From: Brotonthovivens sp045629925
GTDB taxonomy: Bacteria; Bacillota; Clostridia; Lachnospirales; Lachnospiraceae
Assembly (NCBI GenBank): GCA_045629925.1
Contig: JAZQSD010000042.1
Coordinates: 1 to 28,267 of the forward strand
Direction: 5' to 3'
DNA length: 28,267 bases
Shown: positions 1 to 8,715 of the stretch, one piece after another
How positions within the stretch are numbered: the stretch's first letter is position 1
How the letters are laid out: every line of letters starts with the position of its first letter
The notes under the pieces: model-generated
The model's input: only the letters and a program-made list of their open reading frames with translations
The model's database searches: none
Told to the model about the DNA's origin: nothing
Translations under genes and position numbers: made by a program

Positions 1-1
1 A

Positions 2-2134
2 GAACCTATTCAGAACCGTATCAGCATTCTAGAAGAGTTGAAAAACAGAGAATACTCTGAAGAGTGGGCATATGAATTGGCATGTGCTTATCAGGAAGCA
101 GGAAGAGTGCGCGAATGTGTAGCTGCCTGTGATGAACTGGATCTTTGGTTTGGTGAAGGTGAGTATGTAGAGAAAGCGTTAGAGCTGAAACTTCACTTTG
201 AACCATTGACAAAGTCTCAGGAGGATAAGTATCGTCATATTCTTCAGAAGCGTGAACAGGCACTGACAGCAATTCCAGTGGTAACACCAGAACCAGCGGC
301 AACTGTTGTTAATGCTGCAGAAGCGGAGGGTGTGGTTAAAGCGGCGCCAGAAGCGGCAGAAAAACCATCTTTTGCAAATGATCCACGCAGATTTGATACT
401 ATGAATCTTCAGGAAGAACTCCAGAAGAGCATGGCACAGATTCTGAACGCAACAGGAAAAGAAGAAGTGGATGAGACAATGGATTCTATCATGAAGTTGG
501 TAGAAGAAATTCCTCAGCTTAAGAAAGAGACACCAGAACCAGCAGTTGATAAGCTGAACGAAGAGGTTCTGATGGAAAAGATTGACGAATCTCTGTCTGT
601 GGATTTCCAGGAGTTTTTGGGAGAGGTGAAAGAAGCGCCTAAGGCAGATGTGATTCCTGAAGAAAACGTAGATATTGACGTGGTAGAAGCAGAGTTTAGT
701 GCTGTTGATGAAGTGCTTGCCACACCTGAAGCAGACGGCGCTATGGACAAGCAGATCACAGGACAGCTTAACATTGAAGACGTGTTGGCTGAATGGGAGA
801 AGACAAAACGTGCTGCAGAGGCAGCAATGGCAGTTGCGGAGCAGAAGAAGCTGGAAGTGGCTAAACGCAAAGCTGTGCAGGATGCGCAGGAACTGATCGA
901 TAAGCTGCAGAATCTTTCTCCAGACCTTGCAGATGGCGCAACACCAAAAGAATTGATGGAACAGGAAATTCTTCAGGAAGAAACTGTAGCTGAAGAAACG
1001 GCGGTAGAAGAAACTGTTGAGGAAACAGAAGACGAACAGCTTCAGGCAGTGTTTGATGATGCCCACAAGACTCTTTTGGAAGAGATTGAAAGAATTGCAA
1101 AAGCAACAGCCGGAATAGATGAGATTTTAAATGGAACTTTGAAGGAAGAACCAGTTGAAACTGTAGAGGAAGAACCTGTACAGGAAGAAGCGTATCTGCA
1201 GACACAGGCGGCAGAAGAAGATTTTGATGCACAGCTTGTGATGCCTGATATTTCAGGGTTCATGGGTAATTCTGTGCCAGCAGACGGAATGACAAGAGAG
1301 ATGCCTAAGGTTGAGAAGAAACCTGTGGTTGTGATGGAAGAAGAACCAATGATTCTGACTGATGAAGTGGTTCTCACAAAGGAACAGAAAGCATTGTTCC
1401 CATATTTTCTTCCAGTTCCAGGCATGGAAACTCAGATCTGCCAGACATTAAAAGAATGCCTGAACAGAAAGAAAACAATCACTTCTCTTGCTGGAAACAT
1501 TATTATTCAGGGACCGGACGGCAGTGGCAAAACAGTTCTTGCAGCAAGCTTGATCAAAGCATTGCAGATGATGACAAATGGTGCAGAAGGAAGAATCGGC
1601 AAGATCAGTGCAAATGCGCTGAACAAGAAAGATTTCCAGAGTTTGATTCCAAAACTTCAGGGCGGCTATTTGATTATTGAAAAAGCAGGCAATTTAAAAC
1701 CTGAGACAGTTGAGCGTATTTCCAGAGTTATGGAAGGAAATACACAAGGCTTAGTTGTAATCATGGAAGACTCTAAGTCTAGAATTCGCGGATTGATGGA
1801 ACAAAACAGAGCATTTGCCAATAAGTTCACAAGTGTGATCACAATTCCAGTGTTTACAATTGATGAATTAGTAGATTTTGGCAAATCTTATGCTCGAGAG
1901 ATGGAATGCACCATTGATGAGATGGGTATTCTTGCATTGTATAACCGCATCAGCAATATTCAGAAACATGACAAAGCTACAACTCTGACAGAGGTTCGTG
2001 AGATTGTGGATCAGGCTATTGAAAATGCTGAAAATGGCGGCGGTGGAATCAAGAAGACATTTGGTTCTATTTTCGCAAAGAGATACAATGAAAATGACTT
2101 TTTAATTCTTCGGGAGAAAGATTTTGAAGTTTAA
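2..2134 (+). CDS. P-loop ATP-binding protein with TPR-like N-terminus (5' partial)
   Basis: The frame is open to the left window edge (codons from base 2, reading EPIQNRISILEEL), so the gene starts upstream. The TTG at 38 is only an internal codon. Of 710 visible residues, about the first 80 are helical and TPR-like. Roughly residues 80-450 are low-complexity and very rich in Glu, Ala and Val. The C-terminal third is a P-loop NTPase: Walker A GPDGSGKT at visible residues 504-511 and a Walker B-like YLIIE at 556-560, followed by a hydrophobic strand that could be a sensor. This suggests an AAA-type ATPase with a long disordered linker. No signal peptide can be judged because the start is missing. 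glgB follows 12 bp downstream, so the two are probably co-transcribed. I do not recognise a named family and the cellular role is unknown. Confidence 0.8.
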   Translation, partial: EPIQNRISILEELKNREYSEEWAYELACAYQEAGRVRECVAACDELDLWFGEGEYVEKALELKLHFEPLTKSQEDKYRHILQKREQALTAIPVVTPEPAATVVNAAEAEGVVKAAPEAAEKPSFANDPRRFDTMNLQEELQKSMAQILNATGKEEVDETMDSIMKLVEEIPQLKKETPEPAVDKLNEEVLMEKIDESLSVDFQEFLGEVKEAPKADVIPEENVDIDVVEAEFSAVDEVLATPEADGAMDKQITGQLNIEDVLAEWEKTKRAAEAAMAVAEQKKLEVAKRKAVQDAQELIDKLQNLSPDLADGATPKELMEQEILQEETVAEETAVEETVEETEDEQLQAVFDDAHKTLLEEIERIAKATAGIDEILNGTLKEEPVETVEEEPVQEEAYLQTQAAEEDFDAQLVMPDISGFMGNSVPADGMTREMPKVEKKPVVVMEEEPMILTDEVVLTKEQKALFPYFLPVPGMETQICQTLKECLNRKKTITSLAGNIIIQGPDGSGKTVLAASLIKALQMMTNGAEGRIGKISANALNKKDFQSLIPKLQGGYLIIEKAGNLKPETVERISRVMEGNTQGLVVIMEDSKSRIRGLMEQNRAFANKFTSVITIPVFTIDELVDFGKSYAREMECTIDEMGILALYNRISNIQKHDKATTLTEVREIVDQAIENAENGGGGIKKTFGSIFAKRYNENDFLILREKDFEV

Positions 2135-2146
2135 GGGGGCGTTTTA

Positions 2147-4066
2147 ATGGGGAAAACAGTAAAGGCAGCAACTTTTGTAACGGAATATGATATGTACCTG
2201 TTTGCGCAGGCCACACATTATGACATTTATGAAAAGTTCGGTGCGCATCCGGGAAAACAGGGCAAGACGTCTGGTGTTTATTTTGATGTATGGGCGCCGA
2301 ATGCGAAAAATGTCTGGGTAATCGGTTCTTTCAATGATTGGAATGAGTTTGCCCATCCGATGAAACGCCTAGAACCAAACGGTGTGTACGAAGTGTTTGT
2401 TCCAGGAGCAAAAGAAGGAGATCTTTACAAATATCTCATTGAAACAGCAGATGGCAGACGTCTTTATAAGGCGGACCCGTTTGCGAACCACGCTGAGCTT
2501 CGTCCAGGGACAGCGTCCCGCGTGGCTGACCTTTCAAGGATCAAGTGGACAGATGAGAAGTGGATGAAACAGCGCAGAGAGACTAAGAATGTGCTGGAAG
2601 AGCCAATGTCTGTTTATGAAGTGCATCTTGGTTCCTGGAAGTGTGATTTTGACGAAGAAGGAAAACAGATTTATTATAACTACCGCCAGTTGGCGGCAGA
2701 GTTAACAAAATATGTAAAAGAAATGGGATACACCCATGTGGAACTGCTTGGTATCAGTGAGTATCCATTTGATGGTTCCTGGGGATATCAGGTGACAGGT
2801 TACTATGCACCAACATCTCGTTATGGAACGCCAGAGGATTTTGCATATTTTGTAGATTACTTACACAAAAATAAAATCGGCGTTATCTTGGATTGGGTGC
2901 CGGCCCATTTTCCAAGAGATGCCCACGGTTTGGCAGAGTTTGATGGCACTTGTCTGTATGAATATGCAGATCCTCGCAAGGGAGAGCACCCAGAATGGGG
3001 CACTAAGATTTTTGACTACAGTCGAAATGAAGTGAAGAACTTCTTGATTGCCAGTGCACTTTTTTGGATTGAAAAGTTCCACATCGATGGCCTTAGAGTG
3101 GATGCGGTTGCGTCAATGCTGTATCTGAACTATGGCAAAAAAGATGGTGAATGGGTTGCGAACAAGTATGGTGGCGAATACAACTTAGAAGCAATTGAAT
3201 TTTTCAAACACATCAATACCCTTATTCTTGGTAGAAATCCAGGCGTTATGATGATGGCAGAAGAGTCCACTTCCTTCCCAGGCATTACTGCAAAGGCAGA
3301 GAATGACGGATTGAATTTTACTTACAAGTGGAATATGGGATGGATGCATGACTTCTTAGAGTACATGAAGTTGGATCCAATCTATAGAAAGTTCCATCAT
3401 CATAAGATGACATTTGCTATGAGCTATAACCATACAGAGAATTTTATTTTGGTGCTGTCTCATGATGAAGTGGTTCATTTGAAGTGTTCTATGATTAATA
3501 AGATGCCAGGCTTGGAAGATGACAAGATTCGAAATCTGAAGGCTGGATACGCATATATGATGGGACATCCAGGCAAGAAACTTCTCTTTATGGGCCAGGA
3601 TATTGGTCAGTATAGAGAGTGGAGTGAAGCGAGAGAACTGGATTGGTTTGTGTTAGATGATGTGCGTCATCAGAATCTGCAGACCTTTGTAAAAGATCTG
3701 CTTCACATGTACAAGAAATATCCGGCCATGTATTCTATGGACGTGGACCAGGGAGGTTTCCAGTGGATCCACGCAGATGACATGGATAGAAGTATTTACA
3801 GTTTTATCAGAAATGGTAAGACAAAGAGAAACAGTTTATTGTTTGTGATTAATTTTACACCTGTGGACAGACCAGATTATCGTGTTGGTGTTCCAAAAGG
3901 GAAAAAATATACACTGATCTTAGACAGTGAGGATCCAAAATACGGCGGATGCGGGTTGGCGGATAAGCAGAAAGAATACGTGGCAGAAAAGTCTGAATGT
4001 GACGGTCAGGAATATTCCTTTGCATACCCACTGCCTGCTTATGGAGTAGCTGTGTTTAAGTTCTAG
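2147..4066 (+). CDS. glgB: 1,4-alpha-glucan branching enzyme (GH13)
   Basis: Transfers segments of alpha-1,4-glucan to form alpha-1,6 branches during glycogen synthesis in the cytoplasm. The 639-residue protein has the expected order: an N-terminal CBM48-like domain (VYFDVWAPNAKNVWVIGSFNDW), the GH13 barrel, and a C-terminal beta domain. The three catalytic acids are visible: the nucleophile D319 in DGLRVDAV, the acid/base E372 in MMAEES, and D440 in SHDEVVH. The ATG at 2147 follows a GGGGG-type ribosome binding site at about 2134-2139. No other glg genes are in the window, so the branching enzyme is separate from any glycogen operon here. Its neighbours are the P-loop protein upstream and a PAP2 phosphatase 13 bp downstream. 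Confidence 0.96.
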   Translation: MGKTVKAATFVTEYDMYLFAQATHYDIYEKFGAHPGKQGKTSGVYFDVWAPNAKNVWVIGSFNDWNEFAHPMKRLEPNGVYEVFVPGAKEGDLYKYLIETADGRRLYKADPFANHAELRPGTASRVADLSRIKWTDEKWMKQRRETKNVLEEPMSVYEVHLGSWKCDFDEEGKQIYYNYRQLAAELTKYVKEMGYTHVELLGISEYPFDGSWGYQVTGYYAPTSRYGTPEDFAYFVDYLHKNKIGVILDWVPAHFPRDAHGLAEFDGTCLYEYADPRKGEHPEWGTKIFDYSRNEVKNFLIASALFWIEKFHIDGLRVDAVASMLYLNYGKKDGEWVANKYGGEYNLEAIEFFKHINTLILGRNPGVMMMAEESTSFPGITAKAENDGLNFTYKWNMGWMHDFLEYMKLDPIYRKFHHHKMTFAMSYNHTENFILVLSHDEVVHLKCSMINKMPGLEDDKIRNLKAGYAYMMGHPGKKLLFMGQDIGQYREWSEARELDWFVLDDVRHQNLQTFVKDLLHMYKKYPAMYSMDVDQGGFQWIHADDMDRSIYSFIRNGKTKRNSLLFVINFTPVDRPDYRVGVPKGKKYTLILDSEDPKYGGCGLADKQKEYVAEKSECDGQEYSFAYPLPAYGVAVFKF

Positions 4067-4079
4067 AAAGTAGGAATAA

Positions 4080-4655
4080 ATGGAAGCAATACAAAAGATT
4101 TTTGAAACACTTTCCATGGCAGAGGGGAATGCCCTTCTGTTTATACAAGATTATTTGCGCTATCCAATTCTGGATGACATTGTAGTTTTTATTTCAAAAC
4201 TTGGTGACATGGGTTTTATCTGGGTAGTTTTAGGAATTATTTTCCTGTTTCCTAGAAAAACCAGAAGGGCGGCTATCTTATCGCTAGTGGCGCTTGTGTG
4301 TGCACATCTTCTGTGCAATGAAGTGATCAAAGATTATGTGTGCAGGATCAGACCGTATGATGTAATCGAAGGGTTGAATATTCTGATAGACAGACCAACA
4401 GATTACTCTTTCCCATCCGGACATGCAATGTGCAGTTTTGCGGCGGCGATTGTTTATTTCAGACATCAGCCTCGCAGACTAGGCGTTCCGATGCTGGTGA
4501 TAGCGATTTTGATTGCTGTGTCCAGATTGTATATCGGTGTTCACTATCCATCGGACGTGATCATCGGTGCGCTTTTAGGTACAATTATCGCGGCAATCTT
4601 TATTGTAATCTTTGGAAAACGCAATAAGAAGATGAAAAAGAGAGCCAGATTATAA
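4080..4655 (+). CDS. PAP2-family membrane phosphatase (undecaprenyl-diphosphatase-like)
   Basis: An integral membrane lipid phosphatase of the PAP2 superfamily, 191 residues with about five hydrophobic segments and a basic tail (KRNKKMKKRARL). The three PAP2 motifs are complete: K84...R91-P92 (KDYVCRIRP), P112-S-G-H115, and S148-R149...H155...D159 (SRLYIGVHYPSD). Bacterial members commonly dephosphorylate undecaprenyl diphosphate or phosphatidylglycerol phosphate; the substrate cannot be fixed from sequence. The ribosome binding site is weak (TAGGA a few bases upstream). The gene sits 13 bp after glgB and probably depends on read-through or coupling. It ends at the bidirectional terminator 4687-4735. 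Confidence 0.92.
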   Translation: MEAIQKIFETLSMAEGNALLFIQDYLRYPILDDIVVFISKLGDMGFIWVVLGIIFLFPRKTRRAAILSLVALVCAHLLCNEVIKDYVCRIRPYDVIEGLNILIDRPTDYSFPSGHAMCSFAAAIVYFRHQPRRLGVPMLVIAILIAVSRLYIGVHYPSDVIIGALLGTIIAAIFIVIFGKRNKKMKKRARL

Positions 4656-4686
4656 GAACAGAAAAGTTATTCTGTAAGTATAAAAC

Positions 4687-4735
4687 AAAAAACGCTGTTG
4701 CGCTAAGTTTGATTGCTTAGTACAACAGCGTTTTT
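4687..4735. terminator. Bidirectional intrinsic terminator between PAP2 gene and peptidyl-prolyl isomerase
   Basis: AAAAACGCTGTTG..CTAAG (4687-4707) pairs with CTTAG..CAACAGCGTTTTT (4716-4735), leaving a two-base mismatch and a short loop. A-runs and T-runs flank both sides, so it can stop transcription from both convergent genes. Confidence 0.93.
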
Positions 4736-4744
4736 GATTTGGTT

Positions 4745-5272
4745 TTATTCTGCCATTTTCTCTGGTTCTGGGTATACAACACCGAAAGTATCAACAGTTA
4801 CTTTTTTCATAACCTGATCTTCCCATGGTCTGTCGCCGCGCATTGTTCTTGTGCATGCGATCTTGTCTACTACGTCCTGACCTTCGATAATCTGGCCAAA
4901 AGCAGCGTACTGGCCATCAAGGTGTGGAGAGAATTCATGCATGATAAAGAACTGGCTTCCTGCGGAGTCTGGGTGCATTGCGCGAGCCATAGATAATACG
5001 CCAACGTCATGGCGTAAATTGTTTTCGAATCCGTTGAATGCGAATTCACCTTTGATATGATAGCCTGGGCCGCCGATGCCTTTGCCTTCTGGGCATCCAC
5101 CCTGGATCATAAAGCCACGGATTACACGATGGAAAATAAGACCATCATAGAAGCCCTTGTTGATCAGAGAGATAAAGTTGTTTACTGTATTTGGTGCGAT
5201 TTCTGGATAAAGCTCTGCTTTCATCACATCGCCGTTTTCCATTTCGATTGTTACGATAGGATTCTGAGCCAT
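4745..5272 (-). CDS. Cyclophilin-type peptidyl-prolyl cis-trans isomerase
   Basis: Catalyses cis-trans isomerisation of X-Pro bonds in protein folding. The 175-residue protein is a single cyclophilin domain without signal peptide, so it is cytoplasmic. Core motifs are present: the catalytic Arg in FHRVIRGFMIQGG, the GxGGPGY segment, and the SAGSQFFI and LDGQYAAFGQ strands. On the minus strand the ATG follows GGAAGG with 8 bases between. It has its own promoter (5323-5351) and a single-gene transcript ending at the shared terminator. The predicted mRNA begins with a small AGAG-TTCG-CTCT hairpin. Confidence 0.95.
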   Translation of the reverse strand: MAQNPIVTIEMENGDVMKAELYPEIAPNTVNNFISLINKGFYDGLIFHRVIRGFMIQGGCPEGKGIGGPGYHIKGEFAFNGFENNLRHDVGVLSMARAMHPDSAGSQFFIMHEFSPHLDGQYAAFGQIIEGQDVVDKIACTRTMRGDRPWEDQVMKKVTVDTFGVVYPEPEKMAE

Positions 5273-5322
5273 TGTAAGTACCTTCCTTTTTTAAAAATGT
5301 TAGAGCGAACTCTCTGTAGCGT

Positions 5323-5351
5323 ATTTTATCTGAAAAGACGGTGCTTTTCAA
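5323..5351 (-). promoter_or_regulatory. Sigma-A promoter of the peptidyl-prolyl isomerase gene
   Basis: Read on the minus strand: TTGAAA (5351-5346), 17 bp, TAAAAT (5328-5323), start predicted near 5316. Its -35 box overlaps the -35 of the opposite promoter for the acetyltransferase. Confidence 0.7.
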
Positions 5352-5373
5352 CAAGAATAGAAAAGATTATAAT
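5345..5373 (+). promoter_or_regulatory. Sigma-A promoter of the acetyltransferase gene
   Basis: TTTTCA (5345-5350), 17 bp, TATAAT (5368-5373), start predicted near 5380, giving a leader of about 24 bases with AAGGAG before the ATG at 5404. The -35 overlaps that of the divergent isomerase promoter. Confidence 0.65.
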
Positions 5374-5403
5374 TTGTTTATAGTTTGCGCATAAGGAGAT
5401 GCT

Positions 5404-6213
5404 ATGAAAAAAGAGTTTGACACGTTGTTGGTAAATATAGATAAAGACAGGCTGCCTGAACAGGAAAAGGCATGCTTTGAACGAATGCTGGTTACTTTGC
5501 AGGCGGTAGATGTCAGGTTGATCTGCATAGAGAAGGATAAGGATCTGGTGAAGCTTCGCGGCATGGACTACAACGGAATGATAGGGCTTACCGGTGATGA
5601 AACTATGTTGCTCCAGGTTAAGGCGCTGGGGCTTCCTGTTGTGTATTATTCAAATGAATGCCGGGGTGGCTATGGGGCAGATCTGTTGCTGATGAGCTTT
5701 AATGAGATCGGGTATGATTTCTTTCAACAAATATTTGATCGTCACCACGGGCAGCCATGGGTCATTGCGGAGACAAGACGGTGTGTGATCAGAGAAAGTC
5801 TTTTGTCTGACCTAGATGCTTTTTATGAGATTTATGCACAGCCTTCTGTTGCTAAGTATATAGAACCGCTGTCTTTGGATTATCAGGAAGAGCAGGAAAA
5901 ACTGCGTGCATATATTAAGAATCAGTATCCTTTTTATGGGTTCGGAACATGGACAATCTTGGATGCTGCATCTGGCCAGGTCATTGGAAGAGCGGGCTTA
6001 GAGTCAAGAGGCGATGAGGATGGACTGGAACTGGGGTATCTGATCAGAGAAGAATATCAAGGGCAGGGGATTGCCTTTGAGGTCTGTGAAAAAATACTGG
6101 AATATGCCCGAAAAGAACTGGCTGTTACAGACGTCTTTGTGAAGGTGGCATCGGATAATGAAAAATCTGTTAAATTGGCCGAAAAATTAGGCGTAAAAGT
6201 GCTGATTTCGTAA
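5404..6213 (+). CDS. GNAT N-acetyltransferase with extra N-terminal alpha/beta domain
   Basis: Residues ~120-269 form a GNAT domain of the RimJ/RimL-like group. RCVIRES opens the fold, WTILDAASGQVIGRAGL is the central hairpin, and the acetyl-CoA loop is Q219-G-Q-G-I-A in REEYQGQGIAFEVCEKIL. The substrate is unknown. Residues 1-~115 form a separate alpha/beta segment (FDTLLVNIDKD...GLTGDETMLLQVKALGLPVVYYSN...ADLLLMSFNEI) that recalls a degenerate HAD-like fold, but I see no intact DxDx catalytic motif. The ATG at 5404 has an AAGGAG site. The gene is alone between its promoter and the relA promoter, with no clear terminator after it. Confidence 0.85.
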   Translation: MKKEFDTLLVNIDKDRLPEQEKACFERMLVTLQAVDVRLICIEKDKDLVKLRGMDYNGMIGLTGDETMLLQVKALGLPVVYYSNECRGGYGADLLLMSFNEIGYDFFQQIFDRHHGQPWVIAETRRCVIRESLLSDLDAFYEIYAQPSVAKYIEPLSLDYQEEQEKLRAYIKNQYPFYGFGTWTILDAASGQVIGRAGLESRGDEDGLELGYLIREEYQGQGIAFEVCEKILEYARKELAVTDVFVKVASDNEKSVKLAEKLGVKVLIS

Positions 6214-6235
6214 GGGTTTGCCATGGCGCAATGTG

Positions 6236-6264
6236 TTGCATTTTTAACAATTTTTAATTATAAT
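6236..6264 (+). promoter_or_regulatory. Strong sigma-A promoter of the relA operon
   Basis: TTGCAT (6236-6241), 17 bp, perfect TATAAT (6259-6264), with an AT-rich region around it. The predicted start near 6271 gives a leader of about 84 bases before the ATG at 6355. I see no recognised riboswitch or T-box in that leader. Confidence 0.75.
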
Positions 6265-6354
6265 AATATTTTAAACTAATATAGTCCGAGCGGGTCAAAA
6301 TCTGCGTTTTCGGGCGATTTAAGGATAAACCTTGGTGGTTAAAGGGTGAGTTTT

Positions 6355-8673
6355 ATGGTGGAATTGAAGGATATCGAATTAAAAGATCTTGAGATGATGG
6401 AAATGGAGATTCATGAGGATTCTGGTGTGCTTGTGCAGACAAAGAATTTTGTGGATCCTGAAGTGCTGCATGATACATTGTTTGAACGTATCAGACAGTA
6501 TCATCCGTCGGCAGATCTGTCTATGGTTGAAAAAGCATATCAGATAGCAAGAGATGCACACACAGGCCAGGTGCGCAAATCAGGAGAACCGTATATCATT
6601 CATCCGCTGTATGTTGCTATCATTCTGGCTGAGCTGGAGATGGATAAAGAGACTATCGTAGCAGGACTTCTTCACGATGTTGTGGAAGACACTGTTATGA
6701 CAGAAGAAGAGATCAAGGAAGAATTCAGTGAAGAAGTTGCCCTTCTTGTAGATGGTGTTACAAAGTTGGGACAGCTCTCTTATGATGCGGACAAATTAGA
6801 CGTACAGGCAGAAAACCTTCGTAAGATGTTCCTTGCCATGGCAAAGGATATCCGCGTTATCATCATCAAGCTTGCCGACAGACTTCACAACATGAGAACT
6901 TTGACTTTCATGAAGCCTGAGAAACAGAAAGAAAAGGCTCGTGAAACCATGGACATCTATGCACCTATCGCTCAGCGTCTTGGTATTTCCAAGATTAAGG
7001 TAGAGTTAGATGACCTGTCATTAAAATATTTGGAACCAGAAGCATATTATGATCTTGTTAAACAGGTGGCACAGAGAAAGTCTGTCCGCGAAGAATACAT
7101 TCAGTCTTTGGTAGACGAGGTAAGTTCTATCGTAAAAGGCGCTGATATTCAGGCGACAATCATGGGCCGTGCAAAACATTTCTTCAGTATTTATAAGAAG
7201 ATGGTGAATCAGAACAAGACACTGGATCAGATCTATGACTTGTTTGCAATTCGAATTATCGTAAAGGATCTGAAAGACTGTTATGCTACATTAGGTGTTA
7301 TCCATGAAAAATACACACCGATTCCAGGCCGATTCAAAGATTACATTGCCATGCCAAAGCAGAACATGTATCAGTCTTTGCATACTACACTGATCGGACC
7401 AAAAGGTCAGCCTTTCGAGATCCAGATCCGTACAGAAGAGATGCATCGTACATCTGAGTACGGTATCGCAGCTCACTGGAAATACAAAGAAAATGCCAAC
7501 GGCAATGCTATTCAGGGTGAAGAAGAGAAGTTAAGCTGGCTTCGTCAGATCTTAGAATGGCAGAAAGATAACACTGATAACAAAGAGTTTATGGGTCTGT
7601 TAAAATCTGACCTTGACCTTTTTGCAGATACAGTATTTTGTTTTACCCCAAACGGTGATGTTAAGAACCTGCCAATGGGTTCCACTCCGATCGACTTTGC
7701 TTACAGCATTCACTCTGCCGTAGGTAACAAGATGATCGGTGCAAAAGTAAACGGCAGATTGGTAACAATCGATTATAAGATCCAGAATGGGGACCGTATC
7801 GAAGTTGTTACTTCACAGAACTCTAAGGGGCCAAGTCGTGACTGGTTAAATCTTGTTAAGAGTACACAGGCGAAGAACAAGATCAATCAGTGGTTCAGAA
7901 ATGAGTTCAAGGAAGAGAACATCCACAAAGGAAGAGATATGCTGCTTGCGTACTGCAAGACAAAAGGATATCAGTTCTCAGACATCAATAAGCCTGAATA
8001 TCAGATTAAAGTTCAGCGCAAATATGGTTTCCGCGACTGGGATGCAGTGCTCGCTGCTGTAGGCCACGGCGGTATGAAAGAAACTCAGATCGTAAACCGT
8101 ATGATGGAAGAGTACCGCAGAGAACATGCGGAGAAGATTACTGATGAGCAGATCTTAGAGCAGATGGCCGAAAACAAACAAAGTGACCATCGCAAGAAAA
8201 AGAAAAATGACAGCGGAATCCGCGTAAAAGGTCTGGATGATGTGGCTGTTAATTTCTCTAAATGCTGCAGTCCAATTCCAGGGGATGAAGTTATCGGTTT
8301 CATTACCAGAGGACGAGGAGTGTCTGTACACCGTACGGATTGTATCAATATTGTGACTATGCCTGAGATGGAAAGAACACGTCTTATCGAGGTAGAGTGG
8401 CAGCAGGGTGCAGAAGAAGAGGCAACCGGCGATACATATCTGGCAGAAGTTACAATCTACTGTCACAACCGTACAGGTTTGCTTGTAGATGTAACCAAGG
8501 TGTTCGCAGAGCGTGGCGTGGACATTGAGTCTATCAACTCTCGTGTGAATAAGAAGGGTGTTGCTGGCCTTACAGTAATGTTCCATACAAGAGGTAAGGA
8601 CGAGATGACATCTCTCATCGAAAAGGTGAGAGGAATCCCAAGCGTTTTCGATATTAAGAGAACAACGGGCTGA
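6355..8673 (+). CDS. relA: Bifunctional (p)ppGpp synthetase/hydrolase (RelA/SpoT family)
   Basis: Makes and degrades the stringent-response alarmone. Domains in order: HD hydrolase with intact H107-D108VVED; synthetase with R326-F-K-D in PGRFKDYIA; TGS (FTPNGDVKNLP); the Cys-rich SKCCSPIPGDEVIGFITRGRG segment; and a C-terminal ACT domain. The RxKD signature and intact HD site mark a dual-function Rel enzyme rather than a synthetase-only RelA. I place the start at ATG 6355 (772 residues), because AAAGGGTGAG at 6341-6350 makes a Shine-Dalgarno at the right distance. The GTG at 6346 would lie inside that site. It is the first gene of a five-gene operon. The small dtd gene that often follows relA in Firmicutes is absent. 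Confidence 0.95.
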   Translation: MVELKDIELKDLEMMEMEIHEDSGVLVQTKNFVDPEVLHDTLFERIRQYHPSADLSMVEKAYQIARDAHTGQVRKSGEPYIIHPLYVAIILAELEMDKETIVAGLLHDVVEDTVMTEEEIKEEFSEEVALLVDGVTKLGQLSYDADKLDVQAENLRKMFLAMAKDIRVIIIKLADRLHNMRTLTFMKPEKQKEKARETMDIYAPIAQRLGISKIKVELDDLSLKYLEPEAYYDLVKQVAQRKSVREEYIQSLVDEVSSIVKGADIQATIMGRAKHFFSIYKKMVNQNKTLDQIYDLFAIRIIVKDLKDCYATLGVIHEKYTPIPGRFKDYIAMPKQNMYQSLHTTLIGPKGQPFEIQIRTEEMHRTSEYGIAAHWKYKENANGNAIQGEEEKLSWLRQILEWQKDNTDNKEFMGLLKSDLDLFADTVFCFTPNGDVKNLPMGSTPIDFAYSIHSAVGNKMIGAKVNGRLVTIDYKIQNGDRIEVVTSQNSKGPSRDWLNLVKSTQAKNKINQWFRNEFKEENIHKGRDMLLAYCKTKGYQFSDINKPEYQIKVQRKYGFRDWDAVLAAVGHGGMKETQIVNRMMEEYRREHAEKITDEQILEQMAENKQSDHRKKKKNDSGIRVKGLDDVAVNFSKCCSPIPGDEVIGFITRGRGVSVHRTDCINIVTMPEMERTRLIEVEWQQGAEEEATGDTYLAEVTIYCHNRTGLLVDVTKVFAERGVDIESINSRVNKKGVAGLTVMFHTRGKDEMTSLIEKVRGIPSVFDIKRTTG

Positions 8674-8684
8674 TAAGTAAAAAC

Positions 8685-8715
8685 AGGAGGGCGCACAGAA
8701 GTTGCGCGTTGATAT
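8685..8715 (+). promoter_or_regulatory. Shine-Dalgarno separated from its start by a hairpin
   Basis: A perfect AGGAGG (8685-8690) lies 25 bases before the ATG at 8716, too far for normal initiation. Between them GCGCA (8691-8695) and TGCGC (8703-8707) form a 5-bp hairpin; looping it out leaves 8 bases, an ideal spacing. An in-frame TGA at 8710-8712 rules out a start further upstream in the same frame. An out-of-frame TTG at 8702 has 11-base spacing and could start a short leader peptide instead. Confidence 0.55.

Noticed and set aside
179..1066. Long minus-strand open frame (295 codons) inside the P-loop protein gene
   Set aside because: It is antisense to a strongly coding frame, its product is Cys/Phe/His-rich nonsense with no domain, and it arises from the biased acidic low-complexity codons opposite.
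6346..6354. GTG start of relA at 6346
   Set aside because: It lies inside the Shine-Dalgarno-like AAAGGGTGAG that properly serves ATG 6355.
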